NCBI GenBank assembly: GCA_019096065.1
Contig: JAGUCH010000009.1
Location: 2,180,001 to 2,244,000 of the forward strand
Length of the DNA stretch: 64,000 bases
Source of the DNA: Paracyclopina nana
Lineage: Eukaryota > Arthropoda > Copepoda > Cyclopoida > Cyclopettidae
Reading direction: 5' to 3'
Shown: one piece after another, positions 1 through 9,114 of the stretch
How positions within the stretch are numbered: position 1 is the stretch's first letter
Layout: the number at the start of each line of letters is the position of its first letter
The notes under the pieces: generated by a model
Database searches by the model: none
Seen by the model: the letters and a program-made list of their open reading frames with translations, nothing else
Told to the model about the DNA's origin: nothing
Translations under genes and position numbers: made by a program

Positions 1-270
1 TATTGTTATTACAATCAGTATTATGCTAATCTCATTCACAGTCATAGTATGCTGAGGGACAAACCGACTTTTTCTACCCCTTATTGCAAGAACCAGAGCC
101 TTTTCGTCCTTACTTCCACGAGTCATAATTTCAGCATTTTTTACAGATTGCTCCTTTAAATAATCAAAGTAAGCTCGTCCTACTTCTTTGTTACATTCTC
201 CCCTCATAAATGAAGGCAAGATGTAACTATCTTTATCATTCTTATTGGGAGTTTTTGTACTTGGTCCCAT
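1..270 (-). CDS. Second ORF of the retroelement, 5' part only (runs off the window)
   Basis: An open frame of 90 codons starts at an ATG at 270-268 and stays open to base 1, so the gene is cut by the window edge. Its ATG shares one base with the TAA of the upstream Gag-like ORF (TAATG), which suggests coupled termination and reinitiation rather than frameshifting. The N-terminal part is polar and basic, and the last visible residues are strongly hydrophobic (EISIILIVITI). No protease, reverse transcriptase or other motif is reached before the edge. By position it should be the start of Pol or an additional small ORF. I do not recognise the sequence. Confidence 0.5.
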   Translation of the reverse strand, partial: MGPSTKTPNKNDKDSYILPSFMRGECNKEVGRAYFDYLKEQSVKNAEIMTRGSKDEKALVLAIRGRKSRFVPQHTMTVNEISIILIVITI

Positions 271-2834
271 TATTGTTTACGAGCAGGTCGTGTCTTCCAA
301 CACTGTTCTCCCCTAAACTCAAGGTGCAATCCTTTACACAATGGGCACAATGTGCCATCGTTTCTAATCGAGGTCAAATTCGTGTTTGGGTAATTCGTAC
401 ACTGTGTAGCGTAATGCATTTGGTTGCAGAACAAGCACCCATTAGTCTGAAGAGGGTTTCCTTCAGGCAACTTAGATGTATCTATGTTAAAAGTTTTTCC
501 CAGCCTATTTATTTTCTCGGATGGTGATTCAGCTTTCATCATAGCTACTTCAACAGCTTGCCTACTCAATTCAAAATTTGCTCGAGCCAACTCGCTTTGT
601 AGCTCATTTATTATTTTAGCACTTCGTTGACTACGGCCAGAGGCTGCCGACATAGTGCTAGCACTGTCTAACACCTCTTCTTCAGTAGCTTCAACCATAG
701 CAATTCTAGGTTTGGCACGCATATTGGGTACCATTGGCAGCCTCTCCTCTTTATGAGCCCTATCCAGGTCCCTTGGCACATAGGTGCCTAGGTCACTGCC
801 AATCAAGTTCATCATGATATTGTAGGCGTGCAAACTCCTAGCAGGTATATTCGCTCTCAGCAGATAGTCGTTGTATTTGTTTACTAATGACTGGTAATTC
901 TGAGGCCAATGACGTCCTAGGAGTGCAAAACCATCAGAGATGGCTTCAGAGACTGCATGAGCATCTCCGCCATCTCCAATGGTTGTGCTGTGTATCTTCA
1001 TTCGCAGTCGAAGAATTGCCTTAAGTGTGGCAGTGAAGCACTCAGTAGGCTTCCGGATCATCTCCTGAATGAGGAAATATGGATCCTCTTTACGCACAAA
1101 CTGCGTGTAGTTAAAGATATCTTGCCAAAGCAATTCCATACCATCTTTTCCTTCTCCAGCCATCCCCTTAAAATACTCACTAGTATTCTGGGATGAAGCC
1201 TCACACATAGCTGTTAACAAAGCTGCATGAGACCAATGCTGTCTGCCAGCCTCGTTCGCCATATAGTCCAGAAAATTTATTATATTCTCAGCAGTTAATG
1301 AGGAACTATGTAGATCAAACTTTTTAGTATATTTGTGCCTAATCTCCTTCATTGACTGTGAGCTTGCATACTTAACATGGCCATTCGTAGGTGCAGCGAT
1401 GTAACCTCTCATGGTGGTCGGATCATAAATGCTCCTAGAAGTGTCAGCTGATACTCCAGCGGCCACACTTATTTCAGGGGTCTTCAAGTAGCCCTCTGCC
1501 AATATCTGCTTTTGGAGAGAAGTAAACTCGTCCCTCGTGCTAAGTACACTAAAGAGCTTCTGCATCTCAATCAATTTCTTTCCTGAGGATAAGTTTGGGT
1601 CAACCATCTGAAGGATTACTCGTCTGGCTGATTCCACATCCTTAATCTCGTCGGTGTTAATTAACTTCAGCCTCTCTGAAATCGGAGCAGACTCATCGTA
1701 GATGACGTCAGTTTCCGGCACCATTCTTTCCTTCGTCGCAGCATCTACTATGCTTAAGGTTCTTTCTAAATTCTTACTGAAGATAGACTCTACTTTTGCC
1801 CCAACCATGTGCTTAGCCGTGATTTGTGCAGAGGCAATAATTTTATTTGCCGTGCTTGCATCATGCATTTTCGTGTAGTAAGCTTTTACCGTGTTCAATT
1901 CCTGAATATTCAAATGGCCTCCTGACAACATCTTTTGTACCATCCTATGTACAACTTCCATTGGAGGAAGCGTGACAGAATTAGTCAAGTTGTGCAAATC
2001 ACGAGGATTCATTTTAGTCGAAGTTAGGACTGACTTATTATGGACATTCAGGTCAGCTCCAGTAGTGAACTCGTGATGGTTAGTCCCAGGTGGACTTGCT
2101 ATCGAGGACATATCTGGAACAGCATTACTCGTCTCATTGTTTGGAAAATGTACACTCTGGCCTGAAGTTTTCTGTGGCTTCAGGTTAAGCGGCTCATTTA
2201 GGAAATAATCGATTTGTAGGCCATAAAGCCTTGCTACAATAGAAAATCCATCTCCAAATGCCCGTATCTTTAGCCAATTCCTGGATATCAATGTCGCAAC
2301 CATTTCATGCGTCCCTGACATTGCGTAGGTCATGGAGCTTCCATCAACTTCTTGGATACGCTGCAGATCTTTCTTTTCCTCAATACGAGTTAGGAACTCA
2401 TCCAGGCCAAAACAAATGCATAATAAAGCACATGTCGTGCTTGTCAATGATTTAGGGTCAAGTGCATCAATGTATTTAACCACATTTACAACCTGGCCTA
2501 CTGGATCTTTAAGAGGCATAGTACTAATGATTGCCGTAATATGATCATCCAACGGTCTAATTGGCTCCCTAGGAACAATTACTATTCGAGTCCTATCCCA
2601 TACAGCTGCTATTTGTGCTGGGGTTACCGTAACAAACTCTAGTGCTTCAGGGTAAGCAACGTGTGGCAGAAATCTTTGCAAGACAGTCCTGCTGGTCCCA
2701 TTTGGGTGGCATTGGGATAAGTACCCTTGAAAAGTGTCCTCACTAATCCCAAGATGGTGCAACAATCGCTCCTTGACTTTCGTAACTTCCTCAGCCAGAG
2801 TAGGTCCAGCGATCCTAGAATCCTGATTTGCCAT
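270..2834 (-). CDS. Gag-like protein of a BEL/Pao-type LTR retrotransposon (854 aa)
   Basis: This is a long uninterrupted minus-strand ORF of 854 codons, starting at ATG 2834-2832. The C-terminus carries two Cys/His knuckles. One is C-x2-C-x3-H-x4-C (CLFCNQMHYATQC) and the other is C-x2-C-x3-H-x7-C (CPLCKGLHLEFRGEQC). The first spacing is the one used by BEL/Pao Gag proteins rather than the C-x2-C-x4-H-x4-C of Gypsy and Copia. A predicted helical or coiled stretch (IINELQSELARANFELSRQA) precedes the knuckles. The rest is alpha-rich with no recognised motif, as is usual for capsid regions. The protein is long for a Gag. It has no frameshift or internal stop, so the copy is probably young. It packages element RNA into virus-like particles if the assignment is right. 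The family assignment rests on the knuckles and is moderate. Confidence 0.6.
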   Translation of the reverse strand: MANQDSRIAGPTLAEEVTKVKERLLHHLGISEDTFQGYLSQCHPNGTSRTVLQRFLPHVAYPEALEFVTVTPAQIAAVWDRTRIVIVPREPIRPLDDHITAIISTMPLKDPVGQVVNVVKYIDALDPKSLTSTTCALLCICFGLDEFLTRIEEKKDLQRIQEVDGSSMTYAMSGTHEMVATLISRNWLKIRAFGDGFSIVARLYGLQIDYFLNEPLNLKPQKTSGQSVHFPNNETSNAVPDMSSIASPPGTNHHEFTTGADLNVHNKSVLTSTKMNPRDLHNLTNSVTLPPMEVVHRMVQKMLSGGHLNIQELNTVKAYYTKMHDASTANKIIASAQITAKHMVGAKVESIFSKNLERTLSIVDAATKERMVPETDVIYDESAPISERLKLINTDEIKDVESARRVILQMVDPNLSSGKKLIEMQKLFSVLSTRDEFTSLQKQILAEGYLKTPEISVAAGVSADTSRSIYDPTTMRGYIAAPTNGHVKYASSQSMKEIRHKYTKKFDLHSSSLTAENIINFLDYMANEAGRQHWSHAALLTAMCEASSQNTSEYFKGMAGEGKDGMELLWQDIFNYTQFVRKEDPYFLIQEMIRKPTECFTATLKAILRLRMKIHSTTIGDGGDAHAVSEAISDGFALLGRHWPQNYQSLVNKYNDYLLRANIPARSLHAYNIMMNLIGSDLGTYVPRDLDRAHKEERLPMVPNMRAKPRIAMVEATEEEVLDSASTMSAASGRSQRSAKIINELQSELARANFELSRQAVEVAMMKAESPSEKINRLGKTFNIDTSKLPEGNPLQTNGCLFCNQMHYATQCTNYPNTNLTSIRNDGTLCPLCKGLHLEFRGEQCWKTRPARKQ

Positions 2835-2852
2835 TCTTATCTTGTAAAAGGC

Positions 2853-2910
2853 GTGACGGAGTCACACTGAGTATTTCTTATCTCTTAGAGGTGCAACGGA
2901 GTCACACGCA
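2853..2910 (-). repeat. Two imperfect direct repeats in the leader of the Gag-like ORF
   Basis: Read on the minus strand, the leader contains GTGTGACTCCGTTGCACC and then GTGTGACTCCGTCACGCC about 40 bases apart, just before the Gag ATG. They differ only at the 3' side. The place is where a primer-binding site or LTR edge is expected, but no TGG start typical of a tRNA primer site is present. Their role is unknown. Confidence 0.4.
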
Positions 2911-2934
2911 ATATTCTGGTCTTAGTACACTACT

Positions 2935-3229
2935 GTGTGTACTAAATTCGGCAATACCGAATTAAAAGCTATACGCTGTTTAAAGCACAGGGAAGCTTAT
3001 CCTAGTTACTACGCCGCGTCAAGTGACACAGAGAAAAAGGTTGCAATTGCTAAGCTCGTTTATTTATTTTTTGTCAAGGCTATGAGCGGCCAAGACAAAA
3101 CACACACTCACACACACGCACAAATATACTCACTTATTATGTTATAAAGAAAAGTTTAGGGTTTAGCACTACTGGTGCTACAGGTGGTAGGGTTTTTCTT
3201 CTAAGTCTCTGAAACAAAGGTGCATCAAC
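2935..3229. other. Non-coding flank with a short CA-rich simple repeat
   Basis: There is no supported ORF. A short CA-type repeat (CACACACTCACACACACGCAC) lies near 3101-3121. This stretch could be part of the 5' LTR or leader of the minus-strand retroelement, but the second LTR is outside the window, so this cannot be tested here. Confidence 0.3.
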
Positions 3230-5050
3230 TTTTTTACGCAAAAAAGGTATGCCACTTCGCCAACCAGTGTCGACTCAGTGAATGAAAGAATTTTTTAGGT
3301 TTGCCCACTCCTCCTCGAGTTGCGGGCCGGCCAACCTTCCCTGTGCCCTCGGCAACTTGTCCAAGGTTAGCCAGTTTTTTGGGCCCCAAACACGCATTTT
3401 CCTTTGTGGCTCCCACTCTGGCTCCACGCGTGGCCTATTTGGGGTTCATTGACTCGCAAGTCATAGATTACATCATCTTCTTCCATCTGTGTGGCCAAAC
3501 CCACGGACGAGACCCACTAGTGTCGCAACACTCTTGCGCTCACTCGCCCCATTATGGATAGGCAACAGAGGCTCAGGTCGCAACCTGCACCTTGGCTGGC
3601 TTTCCGGCTGCCATGGCACCCATACTCCAAGCTATGCCATGCGGAGCCTGCACGCATGCATTCACCTCCGGGAAAGACAGTGTCATTGTTACTTTGTGTA
3701 GGCCCATCATCATAACAATGGTCAATGGAAGACATCATCAACGGGCTGGTGGTACGTCACGGCCTGTACCTTCTTGCACTCCCCGCGCGCCAGTTCCAAC
3801 CCGCCAACGGCATCAATGCGCAATTTGGGTCTAAGGGAATCTAAAGCCTACGCACCACATAGGCCCAAATGCCATCGGAGTGACCCCCATCGGCTCGTCA
3901 GCCTTCGGGATTTTTCTTTTGTACTGTAGTAGACACACCCTGATCGCAATCAGCGTGCGGCCCAACCTGCGCCGCAGAGCAGGAATCCTGATCCACACCA
4001 AGACATTTTCCGGGACTTCATGGTTTTTTGGTCATCAAACCTTTAGGAGAGAAAGTGGCCTTCGATCCCTCCGGGGCCTCCAAAATGGTGTGCGACGGTC
4101 ACACCCTCTGAAGCCTAGGATGGTTAGCATCGGCTTCATGGTCGCGGTACCGTTCGCAGCCTCCGGGTGCTGGCCGGATGTCTACCCGCCTTGGACCCAA
4201 AGCCGCAGCCTCAGTGCTCCAACTCTGGCGAGATACATCACATGGCAAGCTTCAGTGCTGTAGACCAGTGATTGGGCCTCCTACCCTCGTCCTCAACGGC
4301 CTCAACAGCCTCAGACAAGGATGCATAACTGCCCAGGAAACCTCTATACAAGTTATGGTCGAACAAAGTCAAACAAGGTTGTCTTATTCACTCAGCTTTT
4401 AACACCACACAAATTAATGGCAGCAAATACAAAGAAATAAGTACTGCAGTAAATATTCTTGTGGCCATCTTCTTCATGCCTCAGCACACTTTGGAGAACT
4501 TTGGTGGGACAATAGCATGGCAGAGCTCACTCAATGGGCCATGTGCACTTGGTCCATGTCTTGTTTCTCTGAAGTCCCCCATCGAACTCCTCGAGTATTC
4601 TCCTTCTTCTCCCCTCGATCCATCGCAGCAAGTTCCATCAGCTTCCATCTGCTTCTCTCCGTTATCATGCAGCTGCAGGTCCTCTCTATGTAGCAGCTAG
4701 CGACTCCTCCACACAATGGCTAGCAACTTCTCCACTCAAGGTCAGGTGAATTGCCATAGGTAAGGCTCAACGCATAGGTAGTAGCAGCAGCAGCAGCAAC
4801 AATCAGAGAGTTGGAGGAGATGAAAAGGTGTTTTTAAGAAAGGAGGTTTTGTGATTTGGAGGTGGTGACGTAGCGGTGAATGGGCAACCTTCCGGACTTC
4901 TGGCGGCTCCACGGGCTCCACGGTTTCCACAGGTTCCACTGGAGGGGTCCAATCAAGTCCTATTCTAATCGTAACGTGCACCAGAGACATGATGTACTTA
5001 TTGCCCATCATTCAATTTGATAAAAAAGATCCTTGATTTACAGTGATTAT
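3230..5050. other. GC-rich block of unknown origin
   Basis: From about 3290 to 4330 the sequence is clearly richer in G and C than the AT-rich surroundings, with many CCC, GGC and CpG words. Composition returns to background by about 4400, with a second GC-rich patch at 4860-4960. Overlapping open frames occur on both strands but none looks like a known protein; they are what GC-rich DNA produces by chance. It lies 5' of the Gag-like ORF, so it could be LTR or leader of that element, or an unrelated insertion. A short CAG run lies at 4783-4799. Confidence 0.4.
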
Positions 5051-5754
5051 TTTGGTATGATTTTCTTAAAAATTGGTCATAGTTGAGGCTAATTGGCGGA
5101 TACATGCTTCATATCAGTGATGATCTTGAGCATCGCGCTCATTTTAAGCGGCAGTTTCTTCCCAGCAGCTTGCACTAAGCAGAATAGACGGATCGAAAAT
5201 GACCTCGATCTGGGATTTATGGAGCCCACTTAATAAGCATTTGGGTAGATTCTGTTGGAGTCATTGCTCTATTTGAAAAGTCAATGAAACAAAACACCCA
5301 AAATTCAAGCCTCTGGGTCAGAAAACATTGAAAAAATGCCATTTGGAACTAAAGAACAACTTTTGAGCTCGAACTTGCTCTTAAAATCACCCAAACTTTT
5401 GTAAGGAAGTTCTCAATTTGATCAGTGCTGCAATACGATTCTGTTGATTAATTGATAAAAATGCCAGTTTGACAGCTAATTCAAATTGCCACATCTGGAT
5501 CCTATGTTAAGCTCCGCCCTCTTAATTTTTGCTCGAAAATGTCGCCGTGAGTTTGCACGAGGGTTGATACGCCCTCTATTTTGCATTTTTTTGTAACTTT
5601 TAGCGCTAAATTACGGCGATCGTAATTTACGTTGCTAAAACAGCAACCTTACTTGATCAGTTAAGTCCAGCTTGTTCCAGCCAAGTTCGGTTCGTTTTAG
5701 CAATGTTCAGTTGACCGCTGAGCTGACACGCCAACGCGTTGTACATCAGCAGCA
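5051..5754. other. Non-coding spacer with short palindromes
   Basis: No gene is seen. Around 5595-5650 there are several short palindromic words: TTTAGCGCTAAA, then AAATTACG and CGTAATTT flanking a 5-base centre. A CAACGCGTTG palindrome lies near 5732-5741, just before the tandem array. These could be the edge of the array or of a decayed element. Confidence 0.3.
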
Positions 5755-6900
5755 TTTTTGGACAAAGGCCAAACTTTGGCCTTTGTTTCATCTAGTTTAG
5801 ACCAGGATAGTCTCCTAGTGAAAAAACGGGAGAAGTCACTAAAGCCTAAAATAGGGGTGGGTTTTAGGATCTATAATAAAGATAGGTTTTAAAGCCTAAG
5901 CTTTTTTCTCCTAGGTTTTAAGATCTAAAGACTTGGATGCTAAAGCCTAACAACTGGATGTTAAGATCTAGTTAAGATTTGTTAGATCGTAAAACCCACT
6001 TTGATTTTAGATCCTAAAACCCACCTGATTTTAGGCCTTAGTGACGGCACCCGAAAAAACTAACTGAATCTAGCATATTTTTTGGCAACTTTTTGAGCTA
6101 GGAGCGAAAATCGCGTAACGTGAACAATTGCTAGAGCAAAATTGCATTTTTTGACAAAGGCCAAACTTTGGCCTTTGTTTCATCTAGTTTTGACCAGGCT
6201 AGTCTCCGAGTGAAAAAACTAACTGAATCTAGCATATTTTTTGGCAACTTTTTGAGCTAGGAGCGAAAATCGCGTAACGTGAACAATTGCTAGAGCAAAA
6301 TTGCATTTTTTGACAAAGGCCAAACTTTGGCCTTTGTTTCATCTAGTTTTGACCAGGCTAGTCTCCGAGTGAAAAAACTAACTGAATCTAGCATATTTTT
6401 TGGCAACTTTTTGAGCTAGGAGCGAAAATCGCGTAACGTGAATAATTGCCTGAGCAAAATTGCATTTTTTAACAAAGGCCAAACTTTGGCCTTTGTTTCA
6501 TCTAGTTTTGACATGACTGGTCACCTAGTGCAAAATAAGAACTGAAACTAGCATATTTGTTGCAACTTTATTGAGCTAGGAGCGAAACTCGCGTAACGTG
6601 AATAATTGCCTGAGCAAAATTGCATTTTTTGACAAAGGCCAAACTTTGGCCTTTGTTTCATCTAGTTTTGACATGACTGGTCTCCTAGTGAAAAAACTAA
6701 CTGAAGTTAGCATGTTTTTTGAACATTTTTTAAGCTAGGAGCGAAACTCGCGTAACATGAATAATTGCAAGAGCAAAATTGCATTTTTTGACAAAGGCCA
6801 AACTTTGGCCTTTGTTTCATCTAGTTTTGACATGACTGGTCTCCTGGTGAAAAAACTAACTGAAGCTAGCATATTTTTTGGCAACTATATTTTTGAGCTA
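5755..6900. repeat. Tandem array of 159-bp units, six copies
   Basis: Units beginning (G)ACAAAGGCC occur at 5761, 6153, 6312, 6471, 6631 and 6790. Spacing is 159-160 bp except for the first, which is stretched by an inserted element. Each unit contains a perfect inverted repeat, CAAAGGCCAAA and TTTGGCCTTTG with a single C between, followed by ATCTAGTTTTGAC. A later segment reads AGCTAGGAGCGAAA and GCGTAACGTGAA. Units 2 and 3 are nearly identical, while the later units share their own variants (ATGACTGG instead of CAGGCTAG). That pattern fits local duplication. No coding potential was seen. Confidence 0.9.
5828..6052. mobile_element. 225-bp MITE with GGG termini and an 8-bp target duplication
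   Basis: The element is inserted in the first unit of the 159-bp array. The flanks are GAAAAAAC at 5820-5827 and GAAAAAAC at 6053-6060, a perfect 8-bp target site duplication; uninterrupted units have the motif once. The ends are inverted repeats of roughly 45-50 bp: the left GTCACTAAAGCCTAAAAT pairs with the right ATTTTAGGCCTTAGTGAC, and both sides continue into GGTGGGTTTTAGGATCT. The outermost bases are GGG..CCC. No ORF is present. An 8-bp duplication fits hAT-, P- or Merlin-type transposases; GGG ends fit Merlin or P better than hAT. It must be mobilised in trans. Confidence 0.85.
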
Positions 6901-6944
6901 TGAAAATTGACTCCTACGATTTCGCGAGTTTTTTTCCCGTGCGC

Positions 6945-7656
6945 GTCCAAAAGGCTTTTTGAGCCACTGTGGAGCGGACTTTATTAACTGGCCATCGACC
7001 TCTGCGCCACTGAGCCACTGCGCCACATGAAGTTTCAAATAAAAAAATGGCATCCACATGCCCTCAAGCCACACGCGTGCGTGCGTGGACTTTATTAATG
7101 GCCGGTTACCTCTGCGCCACTGAGCCACTGCGCCACATGAAGTTTCTAATAAAAAATGGCATCCACATGCCCACAAGCCACAAGCGTGCGCGAACTTTAT
7201 TATTGGTCATTGACCCCTGTGCCACTGAGCCACTGCGCCACATGTCAAATAAAAAAATGGCATCGACATGCTCTCAAGCCACACGCGTGCGTGCATGGAC
7301 TTAATTAATGGCCGTTGACCTCTGCACCACTGAGCCACTGCGCCACATGAAGTTTCTAATAAAAAATGGCATCCACATGCCCACAAGCCACATGCGTGCG
7401 TGAACTTTATTATTGGTCATTGACCCCTGCGCCACTGAGCCACTGCGCCACATGAAGTTTCAAATAAAAACTGGCATCCACATGCCCACAAGCGAGCGCG
7501 GACTTTATTATGGGCCATTGACCTCTGCGCCACTGAGCCACTGCGCCACATGAAGTTTCAAATAAAAAAATGGCATCCACATGCCCACAAGCCACAAGCG
7601 TGCGCGAACTTTATTATTGGTCATTGACCCCAGCGCCACTGAGCCACTGCGCCACC
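6945..7656. repeat. Tandem array of about 105-bp units with alternating subtypes
   Basis: The motif TGAGCCACTG recurs at 7011, 7121, 7226, 7331, 7436, 7534 and 7640, with a partial copy at 6960. That gives spacings of 110, 105, 105, 105, 98 and 106 bp. Units alternate between a form with GCGTGCGTGCGTGGAC plus TTAATGGCCG and a form with AAGCGTGCGCGAAC plus TTATTGGTCATTGACCCC. This suggests a two-unit higher-order repeat near 210 bp. Each unit contains CTGCGCCACTGAGCCACTG and AAATAAAAAATGGCATC. Open frames across it are repeat artefacts. Confidence 0.9.
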
Positions 7657-7818
7657 AATTGTAGGCTCAAGTCATTCTGTGTGCCTACTCTGGGCTGGCC
7701 TGTATGGCACAAGTTTCGCGATTTCTGTGTCGCTGGACACCTGGCCACTACCATATTATGAGTGTTGTCATGGGAAAATCATAACGTAACGCACCAGTTC
7801 CAAATGCCCGAAAATTAA

Positions 7819-8040
7819 GGCCCTGTTCACCTGCATTATTATCAGCAAAATAACGTGCGATATTATGATTAAATTTGCAAATATCTTGTATTTGTAAAAT
7901 CATTTTTCAGATTTTGACTTTGGAATCGGTCTATTGGTACCAAAAGCCATCCTACACCAATATAAAAATTCTCAGCTTCTCAGTATTTCTCTTCAATATT
8001 TTGCCAAAATAACGGCAATAATAAGCAGGTGAACAGGCCC
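7819..8040 (+). mobile_element. 222-bp Tourist/Harbinger-like MITE, copy 1
   Basis: The termini are GGCCCTGTTCACCTGC and GCAGGTGAACAGGCCC, inverted with one mismatch and continuing loosely for about 25 bp. It is flanked by TAA at 7816-7818 and TAA at 8041-8043. A 3-bp TAA duplication with GGSCCTG-type ends is the signature of PIF/Harbinger-derived MITEs. It has no coding capacity. A diverged inverted copy lies at 23262-23467; they share an internal CATTTTTCAGATTTT core and flanking text. Confidence 0.85.
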
Positions 8041-8268
8041 TAAATGCTTTATCATCATAAATTGCCTAAAGAGGCTGACAGTACAGTGAAAAAGAACTCG
8101 AAAAATAGTTTAAACCAGCCATTTTTAGTAATATTAATTTTTTTTCAAAATTTCATGTCTTTTGTGGTGAAAAGCCTCAAAAATCGTTTGGTAGCGGCTC
8201 ACTTTTTTGCAATATGGGGCGTAGTAAATCAAAGATACGCGCGAATAACAATTTGGGTCTTAAACATC

Positions 8269-8621
8269 AGGGTGGTCTCATATTCGTAAATTGGGCAAGG
8301 TAGGTGGACTCACCTTCCCACCTACCTAGGGTAGGTAGGTGAGGGTAGGCAGGTGGGTAGGTGGGTAGCCTAGTAGCTTAGTGAACCAGTTAGTATGCAG
8401 GCAAGTTAAGTCAATTTGACTCAGAAATCACGAGAGGACATTTTGTGTAGAAGCAGCTTTTTGTTATGCTTAAAAAATTGACTTAACTTGCCTGCACTAA
8501 CTGGTTCACTAAGCTACCAGGTTACCCACCTACCCACCTGCCTACCCTCGCCTACCTACCCTAGGTAGGTGGGAAGGTGAGTCCACTTACCTTGCCCAAT
8601 TGACGAATATGAGACCGCCCT
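8269..8621. mobile_element. 353-bp foldback MITE, AGGGYGKTCTCATATT family, member 1
   Basis: The arms are near-perfect inverted repeats about 150 bp long. The left arm starts AGGGTGGTCTCATATTCG and the right arm ends CGAATATGAGACCGCCCT. They include GTAGGTGG-rich text and GTTAAGTCAATTT near the centre, with a spacer of roughly 60 bases. It is flanked by ATC at 8266-8268 and ATC at 8622-8624, a 3-bp target duplication. The last 16 bp match the elements at 12793 and 27637, but the interior differs. Confidence 0.85.
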
Positions 8622-8624
8622 ATC

Positions 8625-9114
8625 GGTTAGCCATTAGCAAAGAAGCAAAGCTAAAGTCAATTTACATCATTTGTACTAAGTGACTCAGCAGCTCTGTAGG
8701 CAGTCAGCAGCAAAGCACAAAAATAAGCCAACCTTATAGGAAATAGTTAGTTATTTGCAGATTATGTATGAAAATAAACTTGAGAAATCAATGCCAAAGT
8801 TAACGTCGGAATTATTCAAATAAAGAGTACCGCTCAATATTTCAGTTGTCAAATTATATTTTTTAAGCACAGAAAATTCGGAAGAATTTCCCAGTTTGTC
8901 ACTCAACCCTGCGACATGACACCCTCAGCAGAATCCATAATCTAGTTGAGGAAATCTCAAGCGTGGGGCGGCCTCAAAAATAGAAACTTTCCGCAAGCAT
9001 TGACCTGAGAAGAAAGAAAGCAACCCAACCGAGCTTGTAAGTCGCGCAAGATAAGTAGTTCAAAAGCTGGTGTGTTCGCGAGTGCTTGAAAAAATCCTTT
9101 ACTTTTGCTCAGTC
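8625..9114. promoter_or_regulatory. Upstream region of the small helical-protein gene
   Basis: This is non-coding sequence between the foldback element and the ATG at 9115. No clear TATA box was seen. TTTGCTCAGTC just before the ATG resembles an arthropod initiator (TCAGT), so the 5' leader may be only a few bases long. That is an inference from sequence alone. Confidence 0.3.

Noticed and set aside
3301..4402. Many overlapping ORFs in the GC-rich block
   Set aside because: GC-rich DNA has few stop codons; frames overlap on both strands and none matches a family.
7047..7595. ORFs across the 105-bp array on both strands
   Set aside because: They read the tandem repeat in frame by chance and repeat the same peptide.
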